NCBI GenBank assembly: GCA_902579545.1
Contig: CACHHO010000002.1
Location: 1 to 64,000, forward strand
Source of the DNA: Rhodospirillaceae bacterium
GTDB lineage: Bacteria; Pseudomonadota; Alphaproteobacteria; TMED109
Length of the DNA: 64,000 bases
Direction: 5' to 3'
Under the pieces are notes generated by a model. The model was not told the DNA's origin and did no database searches. It saw only the letters and a list, made by a program, of their open reading frames with translations. Of the stretch, positions 43,346-51,903 are shown one piece after another. The position numbers and the translations under genes are program-made. The first letter of the stretch is position 1, and every line of letters starts with the position of its first letter.

Positions 43346-44917
43346 ATGAAAAAAGTATTGATAGCAGATAAAATGAGTACAGAAGCTGAAAAAGTCTTCA
43401 TTGCTAATAGTATAAGTTTTGATATAAAAGTTGGTTTATCTGAAGATGAAATTTGTAATATTGTAGAAGATTACGATGGTATTATTGTTAGATCTGCTAC
43501 CAAAATTACTAAAAAAATTATTGATAGTAGTTCTAGATTAAAAGTATTAGGAAGAGCTGGAATAGGAGTAGATAACATTGATATAGAAACTGCTACCGCA
43601 AAAGGTATAGTAGTGATGAACACTCCTTTTGGTAACTCAATTACTACTGCTGAACATACTATTAGTTTAATGATGTCTTTAGCAAGAAATATTCCACAAG
43701 CTAACCAATCGACAAAAGAAGGAAAATGGGAAAAAAATAAATTCATGGGAACAGAACTTTTTAATAAGACCCTAGGAATGATAGGCTGTGGAAATATTGG
43801 CTCATTAGTTGCGGAAAGATGTATTGGTCTCAAAATGAAAGTACTTGTTTATGATCCATTTCTATCAGAGGAGCAGACGGAAGCCTTAGGAGGAAAGAAG
43901 GTTAATCTAGATCAACTTTTGTCAGACTCTGACTTTATTACATTGCATACACCTCTTACAAATGAAACCAAAGATATTTTAAATATGTCTAGCCTTCAAA
44001 AGTGCAAAAAAGGTGTTAAAGTTATAAATTGTGCTAGAGGAGGCCTAGTTAATGAAAATGATTTAGTTGAGCTAATCAAAAATGGTCATGTTTCAGGAGC
44101 AGCTTTAGATGTATTTATAGAAGAACCAACCCAGAATAAAACTTTATTTAATTTAGATAATCTTATTTTAACTCCCCATTTAGGAGCCTCTACTTCGGAA
44201 GCTCAAGAAAATGTTGCTATACAAATAGCACAGCAAATTTCGGATTATTTAAATAATGATGTTATCGTAAACTCTATTAACGTAGCACCTATTAGTCTAG
44301 AGGATGCTCCTAAGTTAAAACCTTTTTTAGACCTATCTTTAAAGTTAGGTAAATTGGGAGGGCAAATTATTGAAAGCTCAATAAATAAAATTAATATTAT
44401 ATTCAAAGGTGACGTTTCAAAACTTAATACTAAACCACTTACTTCAAATATTATCGCTGGTATATTTTCTAACAAAATGGAAAGCATAAATTTAGTAAAT
44501 GCCCAAACCATTGCAAAGAAAAAAAATATAGAGATAATAACTTCTTATCAAATTGAAACAACTAATCATTCCTCAGAAATAGATATTAGTATAAATACAG
44601 CTGATGAAAAGTTTAATTATGCTGGGGCAATATTTGCAAATACTCCTAGAGTAATTTCTATTTTAGATATGAGAATAGAAGCAGAAATATCTTCAAATAT
44701 GCTATTTATTTCTAATAATGATAAACCAGGTTTTATTGGATCTTTAGGCTCTTTACTAGGTGATAAAAATATTAATATTGCTAGCTTTAATTTGGGCAGA
44801 ACTGGATTAGGAGAAGCTGTTTCTCTGCTCGAGCTGGATCAATTTTTAAAAGCTGATTTACTGGATGCACTTTTAAAGCTAAATAATGTAAAAAAAGTAA
44901 AAACCTTAAAATTTTAA
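43346..44917 (+). CDS. serA: D-3-phosphoglycerate dehydrogenase
   Basis: SerA oxidises 3-phosphoglycerate as the first step to serine. The 523-residue long form has the NAD motif MIGCGNIGSLVAERC, catalytic Arg in NCARGGLVNE, and the His in LTPHLGAST. An intervening domain follows, then a C-terminal ACT domain, ISNNDKPGFIGSLGSLLGD, that senses serine in relatives. It starts 5 bases after the serC C-terminal piece and is followed by hisZ after 1 base. No frame problem is visible. Confidence 0.96.
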   Translation: MKKVLIADKMSTEAEKVFIANSISFDIKVGLSEDEICNIVEDYDGIIVRSATKITKKIIDSSSRLKVLGRAGIGVDNIDIETATAKGIVVMNTPFGNSITTAEHTISLMMSLARNIPQANQSTKEGKWEKNKFMGTELFNKTLGMIGCGNIGSLVAERCIGLKMKVLVYDPFLSEEQTEALGGKKVNLDQLLSDSDFITLHTPLTNETKDILNMSSLQKCKKGVKVINCARGGLVNENDLVELIKNGHVSGAALDVFIEEPTQNKTLFNLDNLILTPHLGASTSEAQENVAIQIAQQISDYLNNDVIVNSINVAPISLEDAPKLKPFLDLSLKLGKLGGQIIESSINKINIIFKGDVSKLNTKPLTSNIIAGIFSNKMESINLVNAQTIAKKKNIEIITSYQIETTNHSSEIDISINTADEKFNYAGAIFANTPRVISILDMRIEAEISSNMLFISNNDKPGFIGSLGSLLGDKNINIASFNLGRTGLGEAVSLLELDQFLKADLLDALLKLNNVKKVKTLKF

Positions 44918-44918
44918 A

Positions 44919-46043
44919 ATGAAAAATTTCTTTTCAAATGATTTATTACCTGAAGGCTTTAAAGTCCTACTTCCAGATAAAGCACATAAAGAAGAAAATA
45001 TTTCTAGAATAATTTTAGATTCTTTCTTTAAAAACGGATATCTTTTAGTCAAAACTCCAATTATAGAATATGAAGATAATACCTCGCAAAATTATTTAAA
45101 GTCACTTAACAACGATTCTTTTATTTTAATTGAACCTGAAACAAAAAAAGTCTTGGTTTTAAGAACTGATATTACTCCACAAGTTGCAAAATTAGCCTGT
45201 ACTAAACTCAAACATTATCCTAGACCAATCAGACTTACCTATTCAGGTGAAGTAATTAGAAATTCTAAAAATAATTATAATTCTGAAAAACAATTTAGAC
45301 AAATTGGAGCAGAACTAATTGGTGGTTCACCCAAAAGTAGTCTACAAGAGATTCTGCAAATAGCTATATCAACTTTGTCAGTTTTTAAGATACGTAATAT
45401 TACTATAGATTTTAGTTTGCCTGCAATATCACGATTAATAGATAAAAATCTAAATCTTAAAATTAAATCAAACAAGCTTATTAAGGAAGCATTAGATAAC
45501 AAAGACTCTGGTGTAATAAAAAACAAAAAATATAATTATATAAATGGATTAATCTTATTATCAGGTACAATAGAAAAAGCAAGAAAAGATTTTAAAAAAT
45601 TCAAGTTTCCTAAGAATATAGAAAAATTATTGAAAAATTTTTTTAGTTTATCCTTAGGTTTACAAAAAAAATTTAATGGGTTATCTATTACTGTAGATAT
45701 TACAGAAGGAAAAAGTTTTTTAGAATACAATAATTTTGGATTTAAAATATATAATAAAAGCAATGCTCAGCCTATTGCGTTAGGCGGGGATTATAAGTCT
45801 AATGATAATGAGTTTGGCTTAGGAATCACATTTTTAGTTTCACATCTAGTTAATTCAATTAGCTATAAAAAAAACTTGAAAGTTTATGTGCCTTATAGTT
45901 TAAATGCTTCATCAAAAAAACTAAATAAAAGTATAATTGTTATTAAAGAATTGTTTCCAGGAAAAAATGCCTTAAAAGAAGCAAAAAAACATGATTGTGA
46001 TTATATGCTTAATAAAAATGGTCAATTAAAGAAGGTTAAATAA
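44919..46043 (+). CDS. hisZ: ATP phosphoribosyltransferase regulatory subunit
   Basis: HisZ is a catalytically inactive histidyl-tRNA synthetase-like partner of short-form HisG. The 374-residue protein shows class II synthetase motif 2-like sequence VLRTDITPQVAKLACTKL, then RPIRLTYSGEVIR and FRQIGAELIGG. The C-terminal part has ALGGDYKSND. hisG is not in the window. The serA-hisZ-purA order is familiar in alphaproteobacteria. It starts 1 base after serA. Confidence 0.88.
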   Translation: MKNFFSNDLLPEGFKVLLPDKAHKEENISRIILDSFFKNGYLLVKTPIIEYEDNTSQNYLKSLNNDSFILIEPETKKVLVLRTDITPQVAKLACTKLKHYPRPIRLTYSGEVIRNSKNNYNSEKQFRQIGAELIGGSPKSSLQEILQIAISTLSVFKIRNITIDFSLPAISRLIDKNLNLKIKSNKLIKEALDNKDSGVIKNKKYNYINGLILLSGTIEKARKDFKKFKFPKNIEKLLKNFFSLSLGLQKKFNGLSITVDITEGKSFLEYNNFGFKIYNKSNAQPIALGGDYKSNDNEFGLGITFLVSHLVNSISYKKNLKVYVPYSLNASSKKLNKSIIVIKELFPGKNALKEAKKHDCDYMLNKNGQLKKVK

Positions 46044-46045
46044 AT

Positions 46046-47332
46046 ATGTCAAATGTTATAGTTATAGGTTCTCAATGGGGAGATGAAGGTAAAGGAAAAA
46101 TAGTTGACTGGTTATCAAATAAGGCAGATGCAGTTGTTAGATTTCAAGGAGGCCACAATGCTGGACATACATTAGTTGTGAATAATAAAGTATATAAATT
46201 AAGTTTGCTTCCTTCTGGCATAGTAAGAGGGAAAAAATCATATATTGGTAATGGTGTTGTTTTAGACCTTTGGGCATTAGCCAATGAAATTAAAAGTATA
46301 GAAAAAAAAGGAATCCTTATAAATAGTGATTTATTATCAATTTCAGAAACGGCTACACTAATTCTGCCTTATCATAAAGAATTAGATACCGCAAGAGAAC
46401 ACAAATTACAAGGTGTAAAAATTGGAACTACAGGAAGAGGAATTGGTCCAGCCTATGAAGACCGCGTAGGTAGAAGAGCTATAAGGTTATGCGATATATT
46501 TGATAAACAAGTACTTAAAAATAAGATTGAAAATGCATTATTTCATCATAACCCAATTAGGAAAGGACTAGGTATTGAGGAAATAAATTCCCAAACTATA
46601 ATTAAACAATTAAACGAGATATCTAGCTATATAAAACCATATGTAAAAAATATTTGGAAAGATTTATTAAATTTACAGGAAAGCAATAAAAATATTCTTT
46701 TTGAAGGAGCACAGGGAGTATTATTAGATATTGACCATGGAACTTATCCATTTGTAACTTCTTCTAATACTATAAGTTCTCAGGCTAATATTGGTAGTGG
46801 TTTGGGAAAAATTTCTAATCATTATACTTTAGGAATTACTAAAGCATATTTAACAAGAGTAGGAGAAGGCCCATTCCCTACAGAACAAGATAATGAAATA
46901 GGGGAAAAATTAGGAATAATAGGCAATGAATTTGGAACTGTTACTGGCAGGAAGAGAAGATGTGGGTGGTTAGATTTAGTATTATTAAAACAATCTGCAG
47001 ATTTATCAGGCATTAATGGTTTGGCCTTAACAAAATTAGATGTACTAGATAGCTTTGAAAAAATATATGTATGTATTGCTTATAAATATAATGGAAAAAC
47101 TTATGATTATTTACCTCCTACACTTGGTATTAACGATAAAATAGAAAAAGAATACATAGAAATTGATGGATGGAGTCAAAACACAAGAGGCAGTAAAAAT
47201 TTTAATGATTTACCAAAGAATGCAAAAAAGTATATCAACATACTAAGAGAGTTAACGGGAATAGAAATAAGTTTGCTATCAACTAGCCCAGAAAGAGAAG
47301 ATACTATATTATTTAAAAATCCTTTTATTTAG
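46046..47332 (+). CDS. purA: adenylosuccinate synthetase
   Basis: PurA joins IMP and aspartate with GTP in AMP synthesis. The 428-residue protein begins with VIGSQWGDEGKGKIVDW, the GTP loop with the catalytic Asp, and has the His in GHNAGHTLV and the GRGIGPAYEDRVGRRA segment. VTGRKRRCGWLDLV follows in the second half. Two bases separate it from hisZ. Its 3' end overlaps the opposing rpoH by 8 bases. Confidence 0.97.
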   Translation: MSNVIVIGSQWGDEGKGKIVDWLSNKADAVVRFQGGHNAGHTLVVNNKVYKLSLLPSGIVRGKKSYIGNGVVLDLWALANEIKSIEKKGILINSDLLSISETATLILPYHKELDTAREHKLQGVKIGTTGRGIGPAYEDRVGRRAIRLCDIFDKQVLKNKIENALFHHNPIRKGLGIEEINSQTIIKQLNEISSYIKPYVKNIWKDLLNLQESNKNILFEGAQGVLLDIDHGTYPFVTSSNTISSQANIGSGLGKISNHYTLGITKAYLTRVGEGPFPTEQDNEIGEKLGIIGNEFGTVTGRKRRCGWLDLVLLKQSADLSGINGLALTKLDVLDSFEKIYVCIAYKYNGKTYDYLPPTLGINDKIEKEYIEIDGWSQNTRGSKNFNDLPKNAKKYINILRELTGIEISLLSTSPEREDTILFKNPFI

Positions 47333-48230
47333 TTTTTTTTTGATCTAATAATCTTAGTTTTTGTTTATCTTTTAAAAACTGTTTTATAAAAGTCTGAATT
47401 TTTTCAAATGCCCTAACCTCAATTTGTCTTACTCTTTCTCTACTGATATTAAATTTTTTACTTAGCTCTTCAAGTGTTAACTGTTTTTCCAACAATCTTC
47501 TATTTTGAAATATAACTTTCTCTCTCTCGTTTAGAGTAGCTAAAGCATTTAACAAAACTGTTCTTCTATACTTATACTCTTGATTTTCTTCCAACTTTTC
47601 TTCTTGACTTACTTCATTGTTAGCCAACCAATCTTGCCATTCTACATTACTATCGCTTTTCAAAGGCGCATTTAACGAATGGTCATGGCCTGCTAATCTA
47701 CTATTCATACTGTAAACTTCACCTTCTTCCACTTCTAATCTTTTTGAAATTAATTTTACGTCTTCTGGTTTTAAATCACCTTCATTAATTAATTTAAGCT
47801 CATTTTTAATTTTTCTTAAATTAAAGAATAGCTTTTTTTGAGCTGCAGTAGTTCCAATTTTTACTAATGACCAAGAATGTAATATATATTCCTGAATAGC
47901 AGCTCTTATCCACCATATAGCATAGGTTGCTAATCTAAAGCCTTTATCGGGATCAAACCTCTTGACAGCTTGCATTAATCCTACATTTCCTTCAGAAATT
48001 AAGTCTGCTACTGGTAGACCATAACCTCTGTAACCCATTGCTATCTTTGCTACTAGTCTCAAATGCGAAGTTACTAGCTTATGTGCTGCATTAAGATCAT
48101 TTTTTTCTTTCCATGATTTAGCTAAAGTATACTCTTCCTCTATTTTAAGTATAGGAAACTCTCTTATTTCTCTCAGATATCTCTCAAGACTTCCTTGTGC
48201 AGTTATAGTTGGTAGAGTTATGTTAGACAT
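47325..48230 (-). CDS. rpoH: RNA polymerase sigma-32 factor
   Basis: This 301-residue heat-shock sigma factor has region 2 with DLISEGNVGLMQAVKRFDP and FRLATYAIWWIRAAIQEYIL. The RpoH box QKKLFFNLRKIK separates it from housekeeping sigma. Region 4 ends with LEELSKKFNISRERVRQIE. It directs RNA polymerase to chaperone and protease genes. It lies after the RluA-type gene on the same strand with an 8-base gap, the conserved alphaproteobacterial pair. Confidence 0.96.
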   Translation of the reverse strand: MSNITLPTITAQGSLERYLREIREFPILKIEEEYTLAKSWKEKNDLNAAHKLVTSHLRLVAKIAMGYRGYGLPVADLISEGNVGLMQAVKRFDPDKGFRLATYAIWWIRAAIQEYILHSWSLVKIGTTAAQKKLFFNLRKIKNELKLINEGDLKPEDVKLISKRLEVEEGEVYSMNSRLAGHDHSLNAPLKSDSNVEWQDWLANNEVSQEEKLEENQEYKYRRTVLLNALATLNEREKVIFQNRRLLEKQLTLEELSKKFNISRERVRQIEVRAFEKIQTFIKQFLKDKQKLRLLDQKKTK

Positions 48231-48238
48231 ATATTAGA

Positions 48239-49213
48239 TTAGTTATCTTTTAACATTTCTTCTGATAATATAGTTTCTAATTCTACCATATCGTCAGGCA
48301 TATCGCATGAAAAAAATATTTTTTTTTTATTTTTAGGGTGTTCAAATAAAAGTTCTTTTGCATGTAAAGCTTGCCTATTAAATCTGTTTAGAATACTTGA
48401 TAGTTGATTTGAGTATTCTTTAGAAATATTCCTATCTCTTGAATAAAGTTGATCTCCTATTAGTGGGCACTTTATAGATTGCATATGTACTCTTATTTGA
48501 TGAGTTCTACCTGTTAATATTTTACACTCAACCTTAGAAAAAGTATTATTATAATTTTTTTTTACTATATATTCTGTAATAGCAGATTTACCTATATTTT
48601 GTACTCTAGCTTTTTTTCTATTTAAATAGTCAGAAATTGGTTTATCAATTTTACCTGCTAGTGGCAAAGGAACACTCCAGCACAACGCTATATATAACTT
48701 ATGTACTTGTCTTTCAAAAAATTGTCTGACCAGACTTTCATAAGATATTGCATTTTTAGCCAAAACCATTAAGCCAGTAGTATCTTTGTCTAATCTGTGT
48801 ACAATTCCATCTCTAGATGGATTCTCTGAATTATATAAATTTATCTTTTTTCTTTTTAAAGAACTAACTACGTTATAATTATTGTTGCTATTTTTTTCTT
48901 TATTAAGATGACTTAATACGCCTGATTTTTTATTTATTACTACTATGCATTCATCCTCAAATATTATATCTAATTCTTTTTTTTTATTATCTAAGGTTAT
49001 ATTATCTTTTGTTTCAATGTATACGGTTGCTTGTGTTTCTTTTTTTATTAAGTATGCGGGATCATTAATTATTTTACTCTCTAATTTTACTTTATTACTT
49101 TTAATAAGATTACTTAACTTATTTCTTGAAATATCTTCACATTTTTCTTTTAAAAAAATATCAATTCTTTTTCCTAAATCTTTTTGAGTTATGTTAATAT
49201 TTTTAATTTTCAT
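48239..49213 (-). CDS. RluA family pseudouridine synthase (RluC/RluD type)
   Basis: This 324-residue enzyme has an N-terminal S4 domain (RIDIFLKEKC, then NKLSNLIKSNKVKLE) and the catalytic domain with RDGIVHRLDKDTTGLMVLAKN, where the Asp is the nucleophile. GRTHQIRVHMQ follows. It makes pseudouridine in large-subunit rRNA. The S4 domain fits RluC or RluD; which uridines are modified cannot be told. The gene is upstream of rpoH and 14 bases from a divergent small membrane protein. Confidence 0.9.
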   Translation of the reverse strand: MKIKNINITQKDLGKRIDIFLKEKCEDISRNKLSNLIKSNKVKLESKIINDPAYLIKKETQATVYIETKDNITLDNKKKELDIIFEDECIVVINKKSGVLSHLNKEKNSNNNYNVVSSLKRKKINLYNSENPSRDGIVHRLDKDTTGLMVLAKNAISYESLVRQFFERQVHKLYIALCWSVPLPLAGKIDKPISDYLNRKKARVQNIGKSAITEYIVKKNYNNTFSKVECKILTGRTHQIRVHMQSIKCPLIGDQLYSRDRNISKEYSNQLSSILNRFNRQALHAKELLFEHPKNKKKIFFSCDMPDDMVELETILSEEMLKDN

Positions 49214-49227
49214 GTTACTATAATAAA

Positions 49228-49518
49228 ATGAATTTAAAATTTTTAAAGTTTCTTGTTATATTTATGGGAGTATTAATAGTAGTTGGCATTATAATCTTAT
49301 TCATGGGCTTATATAATAAATTTAATTCTTTAAATAATGAAAGTAATAATTCACAAGCTATATCAATTAAAATACCTGAAGGTTTTAGCATAAATGATTA
49401 CTATTTAAGCGATGATAACAACATTGTAATTAAATATGAGAACAATAACAATAGATTTATTTATATATATGATATTTTAAATGGTGCAATATTAAAGAAA
49501 ATAGAATTATTGAAATAA
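49228..49518 (+). CDS. small membrane-anchored protein (DUF6476-like)
   Basis: This 96-residue protein has one N-terminal membrane helix (VIFMGVLIVVGIIILFMGLY, about residues 10-29), an Asn-rich linker and a short beta-rich periplasmic part. A protein of this layout next to an RluA gene is common in alphaproteobacteria and is catalogued as DUF6476; I make this match from memory. The function is unknown. It may be transcribed with the following secreted protein. Confidence 0.6.
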   Translation: MNLKFLKFLVIFMGVLIVVGIIILFMGLYNKFNSLNNESNNSQAISIKIPEGFSINDYYLSDDNNIVIKYENNNNRFIYIYDILNGAILKKIELLK

Positions 49519-49543
49519 ATCTGTGTTATGATATTTATTTTAT

Positions 49544-50659
49544 ATGTCATTATATAAAATTATAACATTGTTAATTATAAGTGTTTTTTTCACAAACATG
49601 GCTTTTTCTCAGGAAAGTAAAAAAAAATGTAGAATAAATAATAATAAACAGGTACTAGACTTTGTTAAAAAGGAATTGAAGCCCTTTAAAGCAGGAACAA
49701 ATGACGAAGGTCCTAGATTATCAAAGTCTGATTTAAAACTATTGGAAATAAAACATTACTCTAACCAATTAAAAGACTCTAGAGAAATGAGAATGGATAT
49801 ACTAAGTTTCTCTACTTTAAACCAAGATGACCTTGAGATTTTTAACAAGTTTTCTTCAAAGATAAAACTTGTTTTAAGTGATTGCTCAGAAGTAGTATTT
49901 TTTGGTAATACACTTTTAGGAGCTTACGAGCTTCCTTATGATGACATGTTAAAAGCATTTACTCTAGCATCCAAGAATAATAACCAAATCATACTTGATT
50001 TTATCAGGAAACAAGTCACTCCTAAATCAATAAATCTCTATGATGCAATAAATATTTTAATGAACGACTTTGCCACTCAACAAAATATAATAATGGAATT
50101 ATTATCAGATGAAGTAAAAAAAGTTTTTTTTGGCGAGAATAATATGGTAGCAACTACAGATGTAGCAGAAGCAAGGCTTCTTAGTTTTTCACTTTTAGGT
50201 GGAAAGATTTTAGATGCAAATAATAAATTACTTTTCTTTATATTGCCAAAAACTTATAAAGGAGTTAAGTCCTCTATAGGAACATTAGTTTTAGATATAG
50301 ATGGTAATTTATATGAAATACCAAATCTCAATTATATACTTAGTGTAAATATTCTAAGTGGTTTAGGAGTAAATACTAGAACCCTAACACTCTCAGAAGT
50401 AATAAGTGGATCAGGCTCGTGTAGAATAGATTTAGCAGGAAACTGGATGCATAAGGTAAATGGTATAGAAAAAAGGGGTTGTCCATTTAATTCTATTTCT
50501 AAAAAAATGTTACAACAGGGCACTCACAGAAACTCAAGAGATTATAAAAGTTATAAGGCAGTTTTTGAGGAGATTGAAAATATAAATTTTAATTCTAACG
50601 TAGAGAATGAGGAAGACTCATCTATAGGTGGAGCCCCCGCTTTAGGTACAACTCCTTAA
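49544..50659 (+). CDS. unrecognised secreted protein
   Basis: This 371-residue protein has a clear signal peptide (SLYKIITLLIISVFFTNMAFSQ). I do not recognise a family. The mature part has a helical first half, a beta-rich segment near residues 215-275, and four cysteines, two of them in SGSGSCRIDL and EKRGCPF. The C-terminus is acidic and ends GGAPALGTTP. The cysteines suggest disulfides in the periplasm. The gene converges with the amidase gene, overlapping by 4 bases. Neighbours act on the envelope, but no role can be assigned. Confidence 0.7.
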   Translation: MSLYKIITLLIISVFFTNMAFSQESKKKCRINNNKQVLDFVKKELKPFKAGTNDEGPRLSKSDLKLLEIKHYSNQLKDSREMRMDILSFSTLNQDDLEIFNKFSSKIKLVLSDCSEVVFFGNTLLGAYELPYDDMLKAFTLASKNNNQIILDFIRKQVTPKSINLYDAINILMNDFATQQNIIMELLSDEVKKVFFGENNMVATTDVAEARLLSFSLLGGKILDANNKLLFFILPKTYKGVKSSIGTLVLDIDGNLYEIPNLNYILSVNILSGLGVNTRTLTLSEVISGSGSCRIDLAGNWMHKVNGIEKRGCPFNSISKKMLQQGTHRNSRDYKSYKAVFEEIENINFNSNVENEEDSSIGGAPALGTTP

Positions 50660-51783
50660 TTTATAGTTTTGTTTCTTTCTTTCACATAAATTTCAATTGC
50701 ATCTGATAGTGTACTTAGAAGCCTTTTTCTAGTTTTTGAATTAGTGAGCAACTTGACATCTTTGGAATTAGATAAGAATCCTAATTCAATCAAAACAGAG
50801 GGTATTTCAGCAGACTTCAGCACAGCAAAACCTGCATGCCTATGTGGCCTTCTTAAAAGCCTATGTCCATTTTTTCTTGCTTTTTCGATATAATTTTCGG
50901 CAAACGAAGAAGATGAGTTTTTCGTATCTCTTCTAGTCAAATCTAATAATATTGAAGCCACCTCATTATCAACTTTTTCTAAGTCTACTCCTGCTATGAG
51001 ATCAACTTTATTTTCTCTCTCTGCTAGTCTGGCTGTAAGTTTATCAGAGGCTTTTTCAGATAAAGTATAGATAGATGTTCCTCTTGTAGACTTTCTTTTT
51101 ACACTATCAACATGCAATGATATAAATAAATCGCTTTTATTTTTTTTTGCAATTACTCTTCTTTTTCTTAAAGAAATAAATTTATCACTATTTCTAGTTA
51201 GGAAAACTTTATAACCCTTTTTAGCTAACATACTTTTTAATTCTATAGAAGCTTGCAGGGTTATATTTTTTTCTTTTTTTCCTAAATTAATAGCCCCCGG
51301 ATCAATGCCTCCATGTCCCGGATCTATCGTGATTACAAATTGTTTTTTTTTAATAGATAATTCTTTTAAATTATTATTTTTTTTTATTGAACTTTCCCTT
51401 ACATCTATTACTAACCTGAATAAATTATTATTATTTTTTTCAAGGTAAAAATGTTTTTCTATATAAGAGTTATTAGCTAAATCAAAAACTATTCGCATTA
51501 CATTACTGTCAGTTTTTCTTAATCTGATATTTTTTATAAGTTTACTTGATTTTTTAATGATTTTTTTACTACTATTGGCTTCTATATCTACTACGAGTCT
51601 AGGCTTATTGTTTAAAGTAAAAACTGTGTAGGGTAATTTATTTGTTAAATCTAATACTATTCTTGTAGTTTTATTTGAAAGATTTTCAGAGAACCTTATG
51701 TTCTCTATCTTATTATCATTAGAATAGAGGTAACAAGCATTAAAATATAAGAATAAGGAAACTAAGAATTTAATTAATAACAT
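50656..51783 (-). CDS. amiC: N-acetylmuramoyl-L-alanine amidase (AMIN plus Amidase_3)
   Basis: This 375-residue periplasmic amidase cleaves the peptide from peptidoglycan during cell separation. An N-terminal signal is followed by an AMIN domain with TRIVLDLTNKLPYTVF, then the Amidase_3 zinc domain from about residue 150: VITIDPGHGGIDPGA, LFISLHVDS, and IPSVLIELGFLSN with the catalytic Glu. It is of the AmiC type by domain order. It precedes a 120-base divergent gap to the RNase E gene. Confidence 0.93.
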   Translation of the reverse strand: MLLIKFLVSLFLYFNACYLYSNDNKIENIRFSENLSNKTTRIVLDLTNKLPYTVFTLNNKPRLVVDIEANSSKKIIKKSSKLIKNIRLRKTDSNVMRIVFDLANNSYIEKHFYLEKNNNNLFRLVIDVRESSIKKNNNLKELSIKKKQFVITIDPGHGGIDPGAINLGKKEKNITLQASIELKSMLAKKGYKVFLTRNSDKFISLRKRRVIAKKNKSDLFISLHVDSVKRKSTRGTSIYTLSEKASDKLTARLAERENKVDLIAGVDLEKVDNEVASILLDLTRRDTKNSSSSFAENYIEKARKNGHRLLRRPHRHAGFAVLKSAEIPSVLIELGFLSNSKDVKLLTNSKTRKRLLSTLSDAIEIYVKERNKTIN

Positions 51784-51903
51784 AATAAATTTACATAATA
51801 CTTTTTAAAAATCTGTAAATAAGTATAATGAATAAATAAAAAAATAATAATTATTTGAAACATTAAATAAATATGAAAAAAAATATTTGGAGAATTAGAA
51901 AAT
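51784..51903. other. divergent intergenic region between amidase and RNase E/G
   Basis: This 120-base A+T-rich gap separates two divergent starts. TATAAT at 51824-51829 reads toward the RNase gene and would leave a leader of about 70 bases, but no convincing -35 element stands 17 bases before it. RNase E controls its own mRNA through the leader in E. coli; no such structure can be read here. Confidence 0.3.
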
